Notes: generated from the sequence alone by a model not told the origin. DNA of 46,326 bases from Limisphaerales bacterium (GCA_024761205.1 JAMASS010000035.1:1-46326); one strand, 5' to 3'. Shown: positions 36,534-46,326, counted from the stretch's first letter. A program made the numbers and translations.

Positions 36534-37590
36534 CTATTTTCTTCCTTGAATAACTCTGGAGCCTCGGATGATACGGACAAGGCAACAGCTCCGCTTCATC
36601 ACTCTCCCGCACTCCAAACCTGGCGGATGGACATCAGCTTGTGGAGCACAAGAACGCCATCTATCGCTTTTCCCCACAAATAGTGCGCTATTGGCACCCC
36701 CCCCCGTTACAGAGAACTCATTCACAATCTCCAAAAGAATGAAATGATGTGCGGCTTTTTGCCTGCTCATTGAAAATGCTTATCCACTAAGGCTGGGAAT
36801 CGAAACCGTTGGTCTAGTTGCCAAACTGTCGGCTATGACTCAATCTGGAAACAGCGATAGGATGAACAGGATACAACAAGATAGTTTTTATCCTGTTCAT
36901 CCTATCTCACCTGAGTGCTTCAATGAGGTGGCGGAGTTCTTCCTGAACCCCGTCGGGTCGTCCCACAGTCTGGAGGATCTCGCCCTTAATCACGTCACGA
37001 AAGTGCTATCGCCTTTGGCTCTGATTACTTGAGTCCACTTCGTTGTCGAAAAAGCCAGCGCGTTCGGGTTTGGCATTTCTGGTTCGTTTGAGGACTGCGG
37101 CATGGAATAGCGTTAGTGGGCTGAACGTGAAGGTGTTTTTGCAATTTGGACACTTCGGGCGGTGAGATCGAGAGGCCTACCTTTATCCTAGCAGCTGATG
37201 CATGAGGTCAAGTTATTCATGTGGATCCGAGGAGCGACAGGGCCATCCCGTTGATAGTCGCCGTGTACATTGGCTAAGCGTAAAGTGTGTAACTGCAATA
37301 GAGGCCAATATCCACGGAGAAGACCGTCGTGACAATCCTCTCGGTCGTCTGGATTTGCTGGCTTAGCATCGAATGATGGCTGCTGTCCTTCGATTGCAAC
37401 ATGCCCCACATCTCGAATTTCCCAGCCACTCGCCGAGTTGCTGCTCGGCCGCGAGATCCGGATTCAGGCGAAATCAAACGGTGTTGAAAGATTGCCATTT
37501 ACAGCCGGCTCAGCTTCTTGCGAGCGGGGTTTTCTGTTGATGCACGGTGGTTAGGGCGCAGTCCAAAGATTTGCGGATTATACACTTGAT
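36534..37590. other. Decayed region with fragments of uncertain origin
   Basis: About 1 kb without an intact gene. On the - strand, 36534-36770 is open (78 codons) but has no family motif. Near 36919-37010, one - frame reads DVIKGEILQTVGRPDGVQEELRHL, which recalls the C-terminal helix of ECF-type sigma factors, and near 37040-37160 another reads CPNCKNTFTFSPLTLFH, a possible zinc-ribbon end. Neither call is secure. A hairpin repeat lies at 36856-36906. Confidence 0.3.
36856..36906. repeat. 18-bp perfect inverted repeat
   Basis: GATAGGATGAACAGGATA (36856-36873) and TATCCTGTTCATCCTATC (36889-36906) are exact inverted copies around a 15-base loop. Arms built of AGGATGAACAGGAT-type units are common as interspersed hairpins in many environmental bacterial genomes. 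No T-run follows, so it is more likely a repeat of that kind than a terminator. Confidence 0.7.
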
Positions 37591-37659
37591 TTGGTGGCAA
37601 AAATCTTTGCGGGATAAAGAGCATTGTCCACTCGGGCTCTCGCCGTCGCCTCGGGGGGG

Positions 37660-38170
37660 GCGGGCGGGTTAATCGTCCAACGGCAGCGGGATCGTTCCAT
37701 AGAGCCTCGGCAAGGCCCGCAGATGAGCGTCTCCGCCTGATCTGCAATGTGACGTTGCGATAGAAGCAATTTGCCCGCGTCTCGGGCTCTCAAAGTAGAC
37801 CTCGCAAACTTGCGGGAGTATAAGTGCAGTATATCCATACCCTTGTCGTCCGTGCAAACCGCCACCCCCCCCGGAGCCGTGTGCTCAAAATAACGAATCC
37901 TTGAAGCCCTGCCGAGGTAAGTCTCCCCGCCGCCTTCGTCCGAATCTGATGCGTCGCCCGGTCTTTCCCGCCGTCCTCTTGCCCACGGCGCCCGCCCTTG
38001 GCGGTTCCGGGTTCCTAACCGAGCGCAAAACTTTCATGCCGCCCCCCGTCCGCTTTTGCCCACAGTGCCGCATCCGGCGCCTTTAAGCGGCCTTCGGCGA
38101 GCGTTGCTCATGTTGGCCTGTTTCCCGCTGAAGTAAGTTTCATCCGCCTCAGCCCGTGCCGGAGGACGGG
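37660..38170 (-). pseudogene. IS1595-family transposase relic
   Basis: On the - strand, near 38153 downward: EADETYFSGKQANMSNARRR ... GTVGK, close to the DDE transposase motif of IS1595/ISXO2-like elements (VDETYxGGKxxNKH ... GAVGK). Further on, after several frame changes, FEHTAPG, then a G-run, then VCTDDKG, which matches the second catalytic Asp region (TAPGxxVYTDD). The G-run at 37867-37873 is a likely indel site. No terminal inverted repeats or target duplication were found, and the N-terminal zinc finger and C-terminal NGIESFW motif were not seen. It is a decayed mobile element. Confidence 0.6.
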
Positions 38171-39195
38171 GCGTCCTTGCCTTCGCGTGGCCCAAGCCTG
38201 ACGCAGGCGGCCTTTGGCTCATACTTGCGCTTCAAACACACTTGGCGGCCGCTGTCTCAAGCGGGGACATATTCATCAACTCGATGACCGTGACGCTCTT
38301 GGCGGCATCCCTTTTTCCGGTGTTCTACACCAGTGGACTCTGCTCATTTCGTGCCCAAAATAGCAGCAAATCCAAGACAGCATACCAGACTGTCTGTATT
38401 AATTCCCCGAAGATTTCACCATCTCGGGCACGGAGAAGGTCACGAGGCAAAAGCGATCATCACTCGCTACTTCCTAGACCACAGGGTCCGCGATCGGAAG
38501 ATCGCCAAGCCTCCAGCCACGCCCGGAAGTCAATGTCGTAAGGCGGGCTAGCTCTTCCCGAAACGTCAAGAGTAGATGACGCTTCCTGCTGGAAGGGCTG
38601 GGGCCCCCGGGGGTTATAGCGTGGTTGCGGTCCTTGATTTGGCAGTTGGTCGATGGAATTTTTTCCAAGGGCGCGCGTCGAGGGGCTAGGTCGCTGTGTT
38701 CGCAGCCTGAACCAGCGAGCAGACGGGTGGAGCATCCGCCAGCAGAAGACCGTCTCCTAACCGCTCCAATCAATGCCGATCAGCGTGGCGAGGGCTGCCA
38801 CCGGGAGCGGGCGGGGTTCGCTACTGTTGAGGAAGCACTGCTAATTTCCATCATTGGCCTTTGGCGATTGGAGGCAAGGGAGTTACGTTCGGGATTGGCA
38901 AGCGCGGCTTGAGGGAAAGCAGCGGTCGGGATCAGGCGCCCCAAATTCTTCGAGCCAATGGGAGCCCCATACCGCGAGCCCTCGCAGAGGCCGTGGAGGA
39001 TTGGAGAGCACAGTCGGGATGCTTTGCCCGAATCCTACGCGATTAACGCCTGGATGCAATGGCCTCAGGGCAGTTGTTACGAACTAAAATCGCCTGACGA
39101 ATGGGCAAAGTAAGACGGTCAATATTTCAACGCTAGTGCCGAGATAACCATGTACGGCGATGGCCATTGGGGCGACGGATGGCCGCGATCAACGG
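38171..39195. other. GC-rich decayed stretch, nothing recognised
   Basis: About 1 kb with open frames on both strands that lack motifs. It includes the second copy of the dispersed repeat at 38709-38731. Some frames look weakly protein-like (for example ANGSPIPRALAEAVEDWRAQ near 38957-39015), but I cannot assign a family. It is probably a mixture of degraded genes and repeats. Confidence 0.35.
38709..38738. repeat. Dispersed repeat, copy 2
   Basis: The 23 bases at 38709-38731 match 21012-21034 with two differences, and ATCCGC follows. Unlike copy 1 the flanking inverted arm is degenerate (CGCCAGC in place of CGCTGGTT), so the hairpin is weakened here. Confidence 0.45.
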
Positions 39196-39410
39196 ACGCT
39201 CCTCCTTGAAACTACAACGGGAACACTCCGACAACGGCATGCGCCGCTTCTTCGTCGATCTTCACAATCAGGGAATCAATATCGTCTACACGAACGGCCG
39301 CGCAGAACGTTCCGACCTCCGAGTTTGGGCCCAAAACCGGTACCGAAGGATACGAAAAGAACTTCGACATCAAACCGCAATCCGGTAGATCCGCTCTTTC
39401 TGTCCGCTGC
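39196..39410 (-). pseudogene. Possible VOC (glyoxalase-like) domain fragment
   Basis: Reading the - strand from about 39400 gives VPVLGPNSEVGTFCAAVRVD and DDIDSLIVKIDEEA, which resembles the VOC superfamily end-of-repeat pattern (VDDIDAAIAKIEAAGG). The frame goes off afterwards. The piece is short, the Gly-Gly turn and metal-binding residues are absent, and an overlapping + strand frame also exists. Low confidence. Confidence 0.3.
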
Positions 39411-39961
39411 CGCAATGCTCCAATGGCCGCGGCTTTTGAACTGCTCCTGCTCAAAGTGTGCATGTGGAGCGTCGTCAACGCTGCCGCCTCCATCTCAGAG
39501 GAATTGTTTCTGGAATTCGCGAACTTTCCGGAAGCGGCAACCTCCAATTGACGCGAATATCAAGCCTTGCCAGTGGAATCCGTTTCAACTGAGGAACTTG
39601 AGCAGGCCCTTTTCCCGCAAAAGGCCACTGGCCCTGGGCAATGGTGTTTTTCAATCGCGAGTATCGCTTAGCAGGGTACATCTGCGAGACCCGGCATGGT
39701 CCGTGCGGTCCGCTCTTTTCCGCCTATTCCATTAAGAACGATTATTTGATTGAGGCGAGCGGTCCGCCGCCGGTGTCTTATCTCATCTTTTACTCGAAGT
39801 TGACGTCCGCCACTCTCGCCTCCGAAAGTCCGCTGTTTGAAGCCTGTCGATCTGTTTTGGCGGACCAACATGAAAACAGGCGTTGGCTGTGCGTGGCGGA
39901 CCCCTTGCCGGAGGAGTGGGTGGTTCGGACGGAGCCGGGCGACGATGAGCTTTTTCCGCTC
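39411..39961 (+). pseudogene. Broken gene of unknown function before sulfatase 3' end
   Basis: On the + strand successive frames give AAAFELLLLKVCMWSVVNAA, then ... EELFLEFANFPEAATSN and a stop near 39550, then ALPVESVSTEELEQALFPQK near 39566-39625, then YRLAGYICETRHGPCGPLFS and SYLIFYSKLTSATLASESPL to 39961. Continuation into the antisense of the sulfatase is a shadow. The pieces look like parts of one protein broken by two frame changes. Not recognised. It is convergent with the sulfatase. Confidence 0.3.
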
Positions 39962-41758
39962 TTATTCGTCCTGAGCCTTTCTCACATAGGCGTAGAAGGC
40001 ACCCATCTCGTTGCCTTCGGCATCCTTAAATTTTGCCCAAAGCTCATCCTTGCCCGGGCGGAGGGGCAATCGAAAGGTAACGGCGGTATCTCCAGTGTGA
40101 ACCGCCTTCTCGAGTGCTTGTCCACCGAGGACCAAGGAAGCACTGACGGCAGGAAAGGCCTTCCCCGGAACAGCCCGAAATGCTTGCACTCCCGGGACAT
40201 TCTCACCGGCCGACAGGCTGGCTGTGATTGGGTGATTGACCTCCCGAGGCCAACGACGAAGTTCGACTTCGTAGTCTCCGGGCTCAATCACTTTCACCGC
40301 CCAGAATCCCGTGTTGTTTGGACGCCGTTCGGCATTTCGAATGTGCCGCTGATTCCAGGGCGTGCTGCCATCGGCAATCCAATCATGACAGGTCAGCCGA
40401 ACGTCTCGAGCCTTGGGGTGGCCCAAATAGATTTCCGTGGTTTGGGAAAATGTCGGCTCTAACTCGGCCCACCACTCTTCGTAAAACTCCCGTAGCCGAG
40501 CCACGACATCGGCGTTCTTGCTCGCGATATTCTTCCGCTGGCCAGGATCCACTCGGACATCATACAGCTCCTTCCCATTGATCAAGCGATATTGGTCCGT
40601 CATCACACTGCTCTTGCGCCATTTGATCGGGTCGCGGACACGCTGCGAATCCGTCACCAGGATCCTGTCCGGCCAGTCGCTCGCTTCCCGACCGAAGAGC
40701 AGTGCTCGAATACTGACGCCATCAAATTTTACTCCTTTAGGTGATGGCACTTCACACAATTCAATCAGCGTGGGTACGATATCAACATAGGAGGTTATCA
40801 TCGACACATCCCGACCATCAACCAATCCCCCTTTGGGCCAATGGATGAAAAATGGCACTCGATGGCCTCCATCATACTCACTCCCTTTCTTACCCCGCAT
40901 CCCGTTGTTAAAGATCTTGTCGCCGGACGAAGTCCCGTTGTCCGTGGTGAAAATAAAGATCGTATCTTCGGCCAACCCATTCTCTTGGAGATGCCGCCGC
41001 AATCGACCGACGTTGTCGTCGATATTAGCGATCATCCCATAGAAGTTCGCTAATTGAGTTCCCAAGTGCTGATAGGGCTCGCTGCTCTTCTCCGGCGCAT
41101 GCATTGGACCGTGGGGCGCGTTGGTGCAGAGGTAGACGAAGAACGGCTGCCCGCTATCCTTCTTGGAATCAATGAAATCAATCGCATAGTCAAAGAACAC
41201 ATCCGTACAAAATCCCTTGGCTGGCTCGAGGATCCCGTTGTGCCAGTAAGACCCATCAAAGTAGGCGTTATCCCAATAGTCCGGCGTTTGCCCCACACCG
41301 CCACCCCCGTGCCGGAGCACTTCTTGAAATCCTCGATCCTCGGGACGATAGGGGTAGTTATCGCCCAAATGCCACTTGCCGAACATGCCCGTGGCGTAGC
41401 CAGCATCCCCCAGGATATTGCCAAGCGTGATCTCATTCGCTCGCAGCATTGAGCGCCCCATGATCGTGTGCCAAACACCTGTCCGATTGGTCCAGTGCCC
41501 CGTAAGCAACGCGCTGCGAGTCGGGGCACAGGTCGGAGCGACATGGTAGTCCGTCAGCCGGACGCTCTCCGAGTGCAATCGATCTAGGTGCGGGGTCTTC
41601 AGCACCGGATTTCCATGGCAGGAAAGATCGCCATAACCCTGATCATCCGTGATCACCAAAACCACATTGGGCTGTTTGGCAGTTAATGAGAGGGCAGCCA
41701 AGGCAAAGCACAATCCGGCTAAAATAGAGCAGTTATTTCTCATGGATTTCAAAACCAT
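39962..41758 (-). CDS. Secreted arylsulfatase (formylglycine type)
   Basis: 598-residue sulfatase hydrolysing sulfate esters, probably of polysaccharides, in the periplasm or outside. After a signal peptide (to about 27) come NVVLVITDDQGYGD (metal ligands Asp38, Asp39), the modification site CAPTR (Cys77-Arg81) with Cys to be oxidised to formylglycine, GMFGKWHLG, APHGPMHAP and TTDNGTSSGDK with the Asp/Asn metal ligands. The C-terminal beta-rich extension (about 455-598) is larger than in minimal sulfatases. The start at 41758 is preferred over an ATG at 41743 because a GGAGG lies at 41772-41776, 13 bases upstream. The maturase is not in this window. The gene is intact, on the same strand as the fused Aas-like gene 67 bases upstream. 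Confidence 0.93.
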   Translation of the reverse strand: MVLKSMRNNCSILAGLCFALAALSLTAKQPNVVLVITDDQGYGDLSCHGNPVLKTPHLDRLHSESVRLTDYHVAPTCAPTRSALLTGHWTNRTGVWHTIMGRSMLRANEITLGNILGDAGYATGMFGKWHLGDNYPYRPEDRGFQEVLRHGGGGVGQTPDYWDNAYFDGSYWHNGILEPAKGFCTDVFFDYAIDFIDSKKDSGQPFFVYLCTNAPHGPMHAPEKSSEPYQHLGTQLANFYGMIANIDDNVGRLRRHLQENGLAEDTIFIFTTDNGTSSGDKIFNNGMRGKKGSEYDGGHRVPFFIHWPKGGLVDGRDVSMITSYVDIVPTLIELCEVPSPKGVKFDGVSIRALLFGREASDWPDRILVTDSQRVRDPIKWRKSSVMTDQYRLINGKELYDVRVDPGQRKNIASKNADVVARLREFYEEWWAELEPTFSQTTEIYLGHPKARDVRLTCHDWIADGSTPWNQRHIRNAERRPNNTGFWAVKVIEPGDYEVELRRWPREVNHPITASLSAGENVPGVQAFRAVPGKAFPAVSASLVLGGQALEKAVHTGDTAVTFRLPLRPGKDELWAKFKDAEGNEMGAFYAYVRKAQDE

Positions 41759-41825
41759 TTATTGGGATTGGCCTCCGTTTGAAAAGAAAAAAACGCAAAC
41801 TGAAAGCCTCGGCCAAAGCAGTCGA

Positions 41826-44800
41826 TCAACCTGACAACTCAGCTGCTATCTCCCGAACTCGACGCAAATCCAACTTGCCGCTACCCAGATAGGGTAGCGC
41901 ACCCACGGAATAAAATTGATCCGCCCTCGGCTTCCAGAGGTTCGGCAGATCGGCACCGGCAAACTTCTCCAAACACCCCGCCAATCGCTTCTCCGCCAAA
42001 GTGTGAAGCACCACTAAGCGTTCGCCTTTCTGTTCGTCGGGCAGCCCAGTCACCGCAAACACTGTTTCCGTTTCCTCGGCCGCCTGTTGCAACACTTCTT
42101 CGACCTTAATATGGGGAACCATTTCACCACCGATCTTGCTGAATCGACTCAGCCGGTCCGTGATTCTTAGAAAACCGTCCTCGTCCATGGTCGCGATATC
42201 ACCCGTCACATACCATCCATCCTTCAACACCTCGGCCGTTTTTTCGGGCTTACCCAAATAGCCCTTCATTACATTGGGGCCTTTCACCAAGAGCAGTCCG
42301 GGCTGACCGCTTGGCAAGGCCTCACCCGTTTCATGATCTACAATGCGTACACTGATGCCGGGCAATGGATGCCCGATCGTACCGCGTTTTGCCCCGACCT
42401 GATAAATCCCGGCGTTCCGGTGGTCTCGCGTGTTGACGGAAACCCCAGGCGAACATTCCGTACAGCCAAACGCCTCCAGGGGCCGCAGCCCAAAACGTTC
42501 TTCAAACGCCCGCGCCACCCGTTCGGGAAGCTTCTCCGCCCCCACCATGGCAGACTGCACACTTCCGAACTGTTCCGGCGCGCATCCGCGCAGATAGATC
42601 TGCAGAAAGGTTGGGGTCGCGAGCAGAAACGACACACGATGCTGGTTCACCAGCTCGCCGATCTTACGGGCGTCCAAGGGATTCGGATAGTAAACAACGC
42701 GGACGCCGCTCAACGCGGGCAACACCATTGTCCCAGTGAATCCAAAGGAGTGAAAGAACGGCAGCACTCCAAGGAAACAGTCCCCCGAGGCCAGACTGAA
42801 CACCTGGGTTAGCTGATCAACATTGGAAGCGATATTGTAGTGAGTCAATTCTACCCCCTTGGGAGCTCCTGTGCTGCCGCTGGAGAAAACCACCGTTGCG
42901 ACATCATCCAGAGCCGCTCGCTTTTCCGCACCCAGCACGATCCGCATCATGCGGTAGGGACAGAAGCATGCCGTTAAGAAAGCCATTACCTTTTCAGCCG
43001 TTCTCGGATTCGCAGCTTCAGCCTCCAAATAAACCATTGATGTCTGAAGTTCCAGCTTGAGATGGGCCGCGAATTCTTTCGAGGTAATCACCTGCTGAAT
43101 CCCGCATTGACGAATACACGATTCGACTCCCTCCGCCGGCAAGGTGTAATTCAAATTAACCGGCACCTTGCCCAACAGCCACGCGGCATAGTTCACCAGA
43201 GCACCACCGATCGACGGCGGCAACAGAATGCCCACCATGTCTTGCCTCCCCCAAAGCAGCTTCAACCGCCGCGCCAAAAACAAGCTCTTTAGCAGCGCCC
43301 CGCCGAATCGCAAATTCTCCGTGCAGCTATCGGACATGAAACTCCGAAAAGGATGCCACCGAGCGCTCCGAACGAACCCGGCGGGGATCGAAAGCATTCG
43401 CCGCTTCCGCCAGGCCCACGCCTCGGCATTCAACTCCTGTACCACCCGCCGTACTGCTCCCGGGGCGGAATCCGAAGGCATCGGGCGACCGTAACTGATG
43501 GTGGCCGGATAGGGAAACGATCGCGGGATTTTCCACATGAATCGCTCGCGCTCGAAACTGAAGATACTGCCCCACAAGCCATCGAGATTTACCGGCACAA
43601 TAGGTGCATCCACATCCTTCATAATGCATTCGAACCCGCGGCGGAAGGGTAAGAGCTGCCCCGTACGGGTGATCTGCCCCTCGGCAAAGATACAGACCAC
43701 TTCGCCTTTGCGAATCGCTTCAGACGCTTTCTTAAGGGATTTGATCATTTCCTTGGGACGAGACTGTGAGGTTATCGGGATCACCTTGAACAGTCTTACA
43801 ATCGGTTTCAGCCACCATTTCTCATAGAGGTGCCGATACATGATGAACCGAATGGGGCGATCCATCGAAGCCTGCAGCAGCAGCACATCCACAAAGGAAA
43901 GATGGTTGGCAACCAATAACGCGCCGCCTCGTTCCGGGATGTTCTCCCGGCCCACGATCTTGATCCGGTAAACCGTATGCGTAAACCAAAGCAACAGAAA
44001 TCGGAGCAACGAATCAGGCAGCAGATACACGGCGTAACTGCTCCCGGCCAAGGTCGTCAAACCGCAGACAAAGAAGATTTGCAGATCAGAAAATCCAATG
44101 CCTTGCTTATAGCCGTAATAAACCCCGGACGCCACAACCACGCCGCAAAAGGCAGCGATGGAATCAATCGCCAGGACCGCTCCTTTTTCCGCAGGATTCG
44201 CTCGATGCTGAATCATCGCCACCAAGGGGACGACAAAGAAACCCCCAAAGAAACCAAGGCTGACCAGACACAGAAACACGCGTTGAAAATCAGCATCCGG
44301 TATGGCCAAAGCAAAACAACTCCCGGTCATTCCCAATGCGCCGAGCGGCACCAGTCCGTACTCGATCTTGCCCTCCGAGAGGTAGCCGGCCACAAAACTT
44401 CCCGCCCCAATCCCTATGGCCAGAGCACCCATCAAGTAACTAAAATCGGAATCGGACAGTCCCAATGATTCCTTACTGTAAAAGAGCACCGTCAACTGCA
44501 TCATCGCACCCAGAAACAAAAAGTAAGCATCACCGATGATCGCTAGGAATAGCATTCGATCCCGTCGAATCGATTTCACCTGCCGCCACAAATCAGGAAG
44601 ATAGTTCAACCGAATGCGCCTCCTCGGATCGGCAGCAGGAACTTTCATGACGCCGAGGCTCGTCGACAGCCCCAAGATCGCCAAACCCACCAAGAACACA
44701 CCGCAAACCCATGAGGCGGCCCCGAACCGGTCGGAAAGCTGACCGGCAACGATGATTCCCACGATGATGGCAACGAAGGTCCCCAAACTGAAGATGCCGT

Positions 44801-45254
44801 TCCCCCAAGAAAGTCGGGACTCGGGCAGCATTTCGGGAAGCAAGCCGTATTTTGCCGGACCAAAAAACGCACTCTGAGTACTCATCAAGAAAACAACAAC
44901 ACCCAAAAGAACGATCTGATTCGTGACCAGGCCGATAAAGGCCAGCGACATAATGGCGACCTCGGCTACCTTCGTCCCAATCGCGATTGTGCGCTTGCTA
45001 TACCTGTCAGCAAGCATCCCCCCAATCATTGAGAACAGAATAAACGGCAAAGCAAACACCGCATTGATCACCGGGGCTAGCGCATCCTTCTCATCGCGAG
45101 TCATTCCCTCCATCACGAGAAACATGACGAGGAATCTGAAGGCATTGTCGCTGAATGCTCCCTGGAACTGCGTGACAAACAGGCTCCAGAATCCCTTCCT
45201 CCACAGCTGCGGCGAAGCTTCATGACCATTCGCGTTCTCGTTCAATTGATCCAT
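41826..45254 (-). CDS. LplT-Aas fusion: lysophospholipid transporter, acyltransferase and acyl-ACP synthetase
   Basis: 1142 residues, close to the sum of E. coli LplT (397) and Aas (719). Residues about 18-415 are a 12-helix MFS transporter (QGAFSDNAFRFL, GGMLADRYSKR). Residues about 430-600 are a PlsC acyltransferase with NHLSFVD (450-456) and FAEGQIT (523-529). Residues about 640-1140 are an AMP-dependent ligase with FSSGSTGAPKGVELTH (about 790-805), GCTECSP and the YVTGDIATMDEDG hinge motif. It imports lysophospholipid and reacylates it using acyl-ACP made in situ, an inner-membrane repair pathway. The fused order is known in other bacteria. Gene intact, ATG start. Confidence 0.93.
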   Translation of the reverse strand: MDQLNENANGHEASPQLWRKGFWSLFVTQFQGAFSDNAFRFLVMFLVMEGMTRDEKDALAPVINAVFALPFILFSMIGGMLADRYSKRTIAIGTKVAEVAIMSLAFIGLVTNQIVLLGVVVFLMSTQSAFFGPAKYGLLPEMLPESRLSWGNGIFSLGTFVAIIVGIIVAGQLSDRFGAASWVCGVFLVGLAILGLSTSLGVMKVPAADPRRRIRLNYLPDLWRQVKSIRRDRMLFLAIIGDAYFLFLGAMMQLTVLFYSKESLGLSDSDFSYLMGALAIGIGAGSFVAGYLSEGKIEYGLVPLGALGMTGSCFALAIPDADFQRVFLCLVSLGFFGGFFVVPLVAMIQHRANPAEKGAVLAIDSIAAFCGVVVASGVYYGYKQGIGFSDLQIFFVCGLTTLAGSSYAVYLLPDSLLRFLLLWFTHTVYRIKIVGRENIPERGGALLVANHLSFVDVLLLQASMDRPIRFIMYRHLYEKWWLKPIVRLFKVIPITSQSRPKEMIKSLKKASEAIRKGEVVCIFAEGQITRTGQLLPFRRGFECIMKDVDAPIVPVNLDGLWGSIFSFERERFMWKIPRSFPYPATISYGRPMPSDSAPGAVRRVVQELNAEAWAWRKRRMLSIPAGFVRSARWHPFRSFMSDSCTENLRFGGALLKSLFLARRLKLLWGRQDMVGILLPPSIGGALVNYAAWLLGKVPVNLNYTLPAEGVESCIRQCGIQQVITSKEFAAHLKLELQTSMVYLEAEAANPRTAEKVMAFLTACFCPYRMMRIVLGAEKRAALDDVATVVFSSGSTGAPKGVELTHYNIASNVDQLTQVFSLASGDCFLGVLPFFHSFGFTGTMVLPALSGVRVVYYPNPLDARKIGELVNQHRVSFLLATPTFLQIYLRGCAPEQFGSVQSAMVGAEKLPERVARAFEERFGLRPLEAFGCTECSPGVSVNTRDHRNAGIYQVGAKRGTIGHPLPGISVRIVDHETGEALPSGQPGLLLVKGPNVMKGYLGKPEKTAEVLKDGWYVTGDIATMDEDGFLRITDRLSRFSKIGGEMVPHIKVEEVLQQAAEETETVFAVTGLPDEQKGERLVVLHTLAEKRLAGCLEKFAGADLPNLWKPRADQFYSVGALPYLGSGKLDLRRVREIAAELSG

Positions 45255-45421
45255 TGTCGCACCCTGCTCATAGCGTTTCTATTGGTCCCCCAACATTAGC
45301 AGAAGGCCGGAAAGACACCTGAATTGAAACGTTCGATCCCAACATCAATCGATTCGATGTCCAAGGGTCAAGCGCGTATGGACAGAAAAGGGTGCACAAC
45401 CCCACGAAGAAGACGAAAGCG

Positions 45422-45985
45422 CTACCGGCCTCCCTCTTGCGGATTCAGCCAGGGCGTTCCCGACCAAAACCACTCCGAAGCCCGCTTGGGTTCGACGTGG
45501 CCATCGGCGAAGAGAACGAGACTCCGCCCCAAATGGCGGAGGTGAGGTCCGCCCCAATTCACGTCGTCGGAAGTCACACATCCGCCCAGTTGGAAATTCG
45601 CGGCATAGTTTGACACCGCTCGATCCCTTTCTTCACTGGGATAATTCTGCCAGAATTTATTGAACTTCTTGCTCCTGGAAGGGCACAGCATAATATTCGT
45701 GGCCTGGGTATAAGGCTGAAGGAAGTTAAACCAAGCCTTGCGAAAGGCATTGTTTCCCCGCACTTGAAAGGTGAACGCGTACCTCGAATCGTTGTCGTCG
45801 GCATACAGCCGTGACGCAATGCCCAACTGCCGCTGACTGTTCATGCAACTCGCTTGCTTTCCCTTCTCCTTGGCCTTGGCCAGAGCTGGAAGCAACATGC
45901 CCGAGAGGATCGCGATAATAGCAATAACGACGAGCAACTCAATCAACGTAAACGCAATGTCTTTCTTCATAGCGCCATTCAGCAT
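45422..45985 (-). CDS. Type II secretion / pilin-like pseudopilin
   Basis: 187-residue protein with a prepilin-type N-terminus: short leader, [21 protein letters not shown], in which cleavage should occur before Phe and the conserved Glu5 follows. The hydrophobic helix (about 11-35) is followed by [19 protein letters not shown], typical of the PVC pseudopilins, and it ends with [13 protein letters not shown]. These are exported and assembled by a type II secretion or type IV pilus-like machine; a role in surface or secretion is inferred. Two starts are possible: ATG 45985 has AGGGA at 9-base spacing and is chosen; ATG 45970 would give the shorter, more conventional leader. It precedes the LplT-Aas gene by 167 bases on the same strand. 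Confidence 0.85.
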   Translation of the reverse strand: MLNGAMKKDIAFTLIELLVVIAIIAILSGMLLPALAKAKEKGKQASCMNSQRQLGIASRLYADDNDSRYAFTFQVRGNNAFRKAWFNFLQPYTQATNIMLCPSRSKKFNKFWQNYPSEERDRAVSNYAANFQLGGCVTSDDVNWGGPHLRHLGRSLVLFADGHVEPKRASEWFWSGTPWLNPQEGGR

Positions 45986-46326
45986 GACAGCTTTTCCCTA
46001 GGATTGCCAAACAGAGAAGCGGATACCGAATGTCCATTCACGAATTACTTCACACTTTCGCCCCGGCCACGATTCAAAAAGAGGAAGGTGACGTGGCGCG
46101 CGGCTGGGCAATCAATGCAATACGTGGAAGGTCCATGCCGGGGGGGGAGAATCCCGCTCGCTGAAGCAGGATTCGACGGCCCCCAGAGAGAGGCTCCCCT
46201 GGAGCGAATGGCGAAAGGACGGGCAAACGTTCCGGCAGCAATGCCCTTGAGCGCCGGGCATGACCGAAAGCCGCCGAGGCGCCACCCATCGGCCTCGAAC
46301 GGGGCTCCTTCGCTCGAAGAAGCGCG
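45986..46326. other. No recognisable gene at window end
   Basis: About 340 bases. It holds the pseudopilin promoter region and, from about 46090, GC-rich sequence with open frames on the - strand without motifs. The inverted pair GAATCC (46149-46154) and GGATTC (46069-46074 region shifted to 46169-46174) flanks a G-run, and the 15 bases at 46141-46155 repeat those at 3091-3105. Confidence 0.35.

Noticed and set aside
39962-40462. Continuation of the + strand frame into the sulfatase region
   Set aside because: It is antisense to the intact sulfatase; only the part before 39962 looks like a gene relic.

Overview
The window looks like chromosomal DNA from the PVC superphylum, most likely a Verrucomicrobiota member. 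Grounds: two gene sets of the planctomycete/verrucomicrobial secreted-cytochrome type (DUF1587/1592/1588/1585 with DUF1552; DUF1549/DUF1553 with DUF1501), a secreted sulfatase, a type II pseudopilin with an FADGH ending, and verrucomicrobial-style GC-rich hairpin repeats. Assignment is from family content only.

Layout. 1-73 is a pure C run, probably an assembly artefact. 535-9808 holds intact genes: pdxJ translationally overlapped by a secreted protein of unknown function, a His-rich metal-site lipoprotein, a secreted HEAT-repeat protein, and the DUF1592-type/DUF1552 pair. 10243-18133 is a + strand heavy-metal efflux locus: small Cys-rich secreted protein, TolC-type lipoprotein, CusB-type adaptor with two metal-binding modules and a DUF3347 tail, and an unusually long CusA-type RND pump.

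18134-26777 is a gene graveyard. Every recognisable gene is broken by several stops and frameshifts: a BNR/sialidase-like secreted protein, a GAF hybrid histidine kinase, an XRE (controller-like) regulator, the C-terminus of a C5 DNA methyltransferase, and a UvrD-type helicase with a RecB-like nuclease domain. An AT-rich four-helix membrane protein and an intact DUF1549/DUF1553-DUF1501 pair (26778-32812, - strand) follow.

32813-39961 is a second graveyard on the - strand: a PIN-domain toxin fragment fused by deletion to a HerA-type ATPase carrying a DndE-like N-terminus, a DndD-like SMC/ABC ATPase, a small leader protein, and an IS1595-type transposase relic. So remnants of at least two DNA-modification or defence systems flank a live operon. 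The last part (39962-45985, - strand) is intact again: a formylglycine-type sulfatase, an LplT-Aas-like trifunctional lysophospholipid transporter/acyltransferase/acyl-ACP synthetase, and a pseudopilin.

Large intact genes of 3.4-4.1 kb sit beside relics with a break every 50-300 bases, which argues that the decay is real and not just sequencing error. The most interesting material is the decayed DndD/DndE-HerA cassette with its small partner, the decayed controller-regulated restriction-modification island, and the live efflux locus with its uncharacterised Cys-rich protein.
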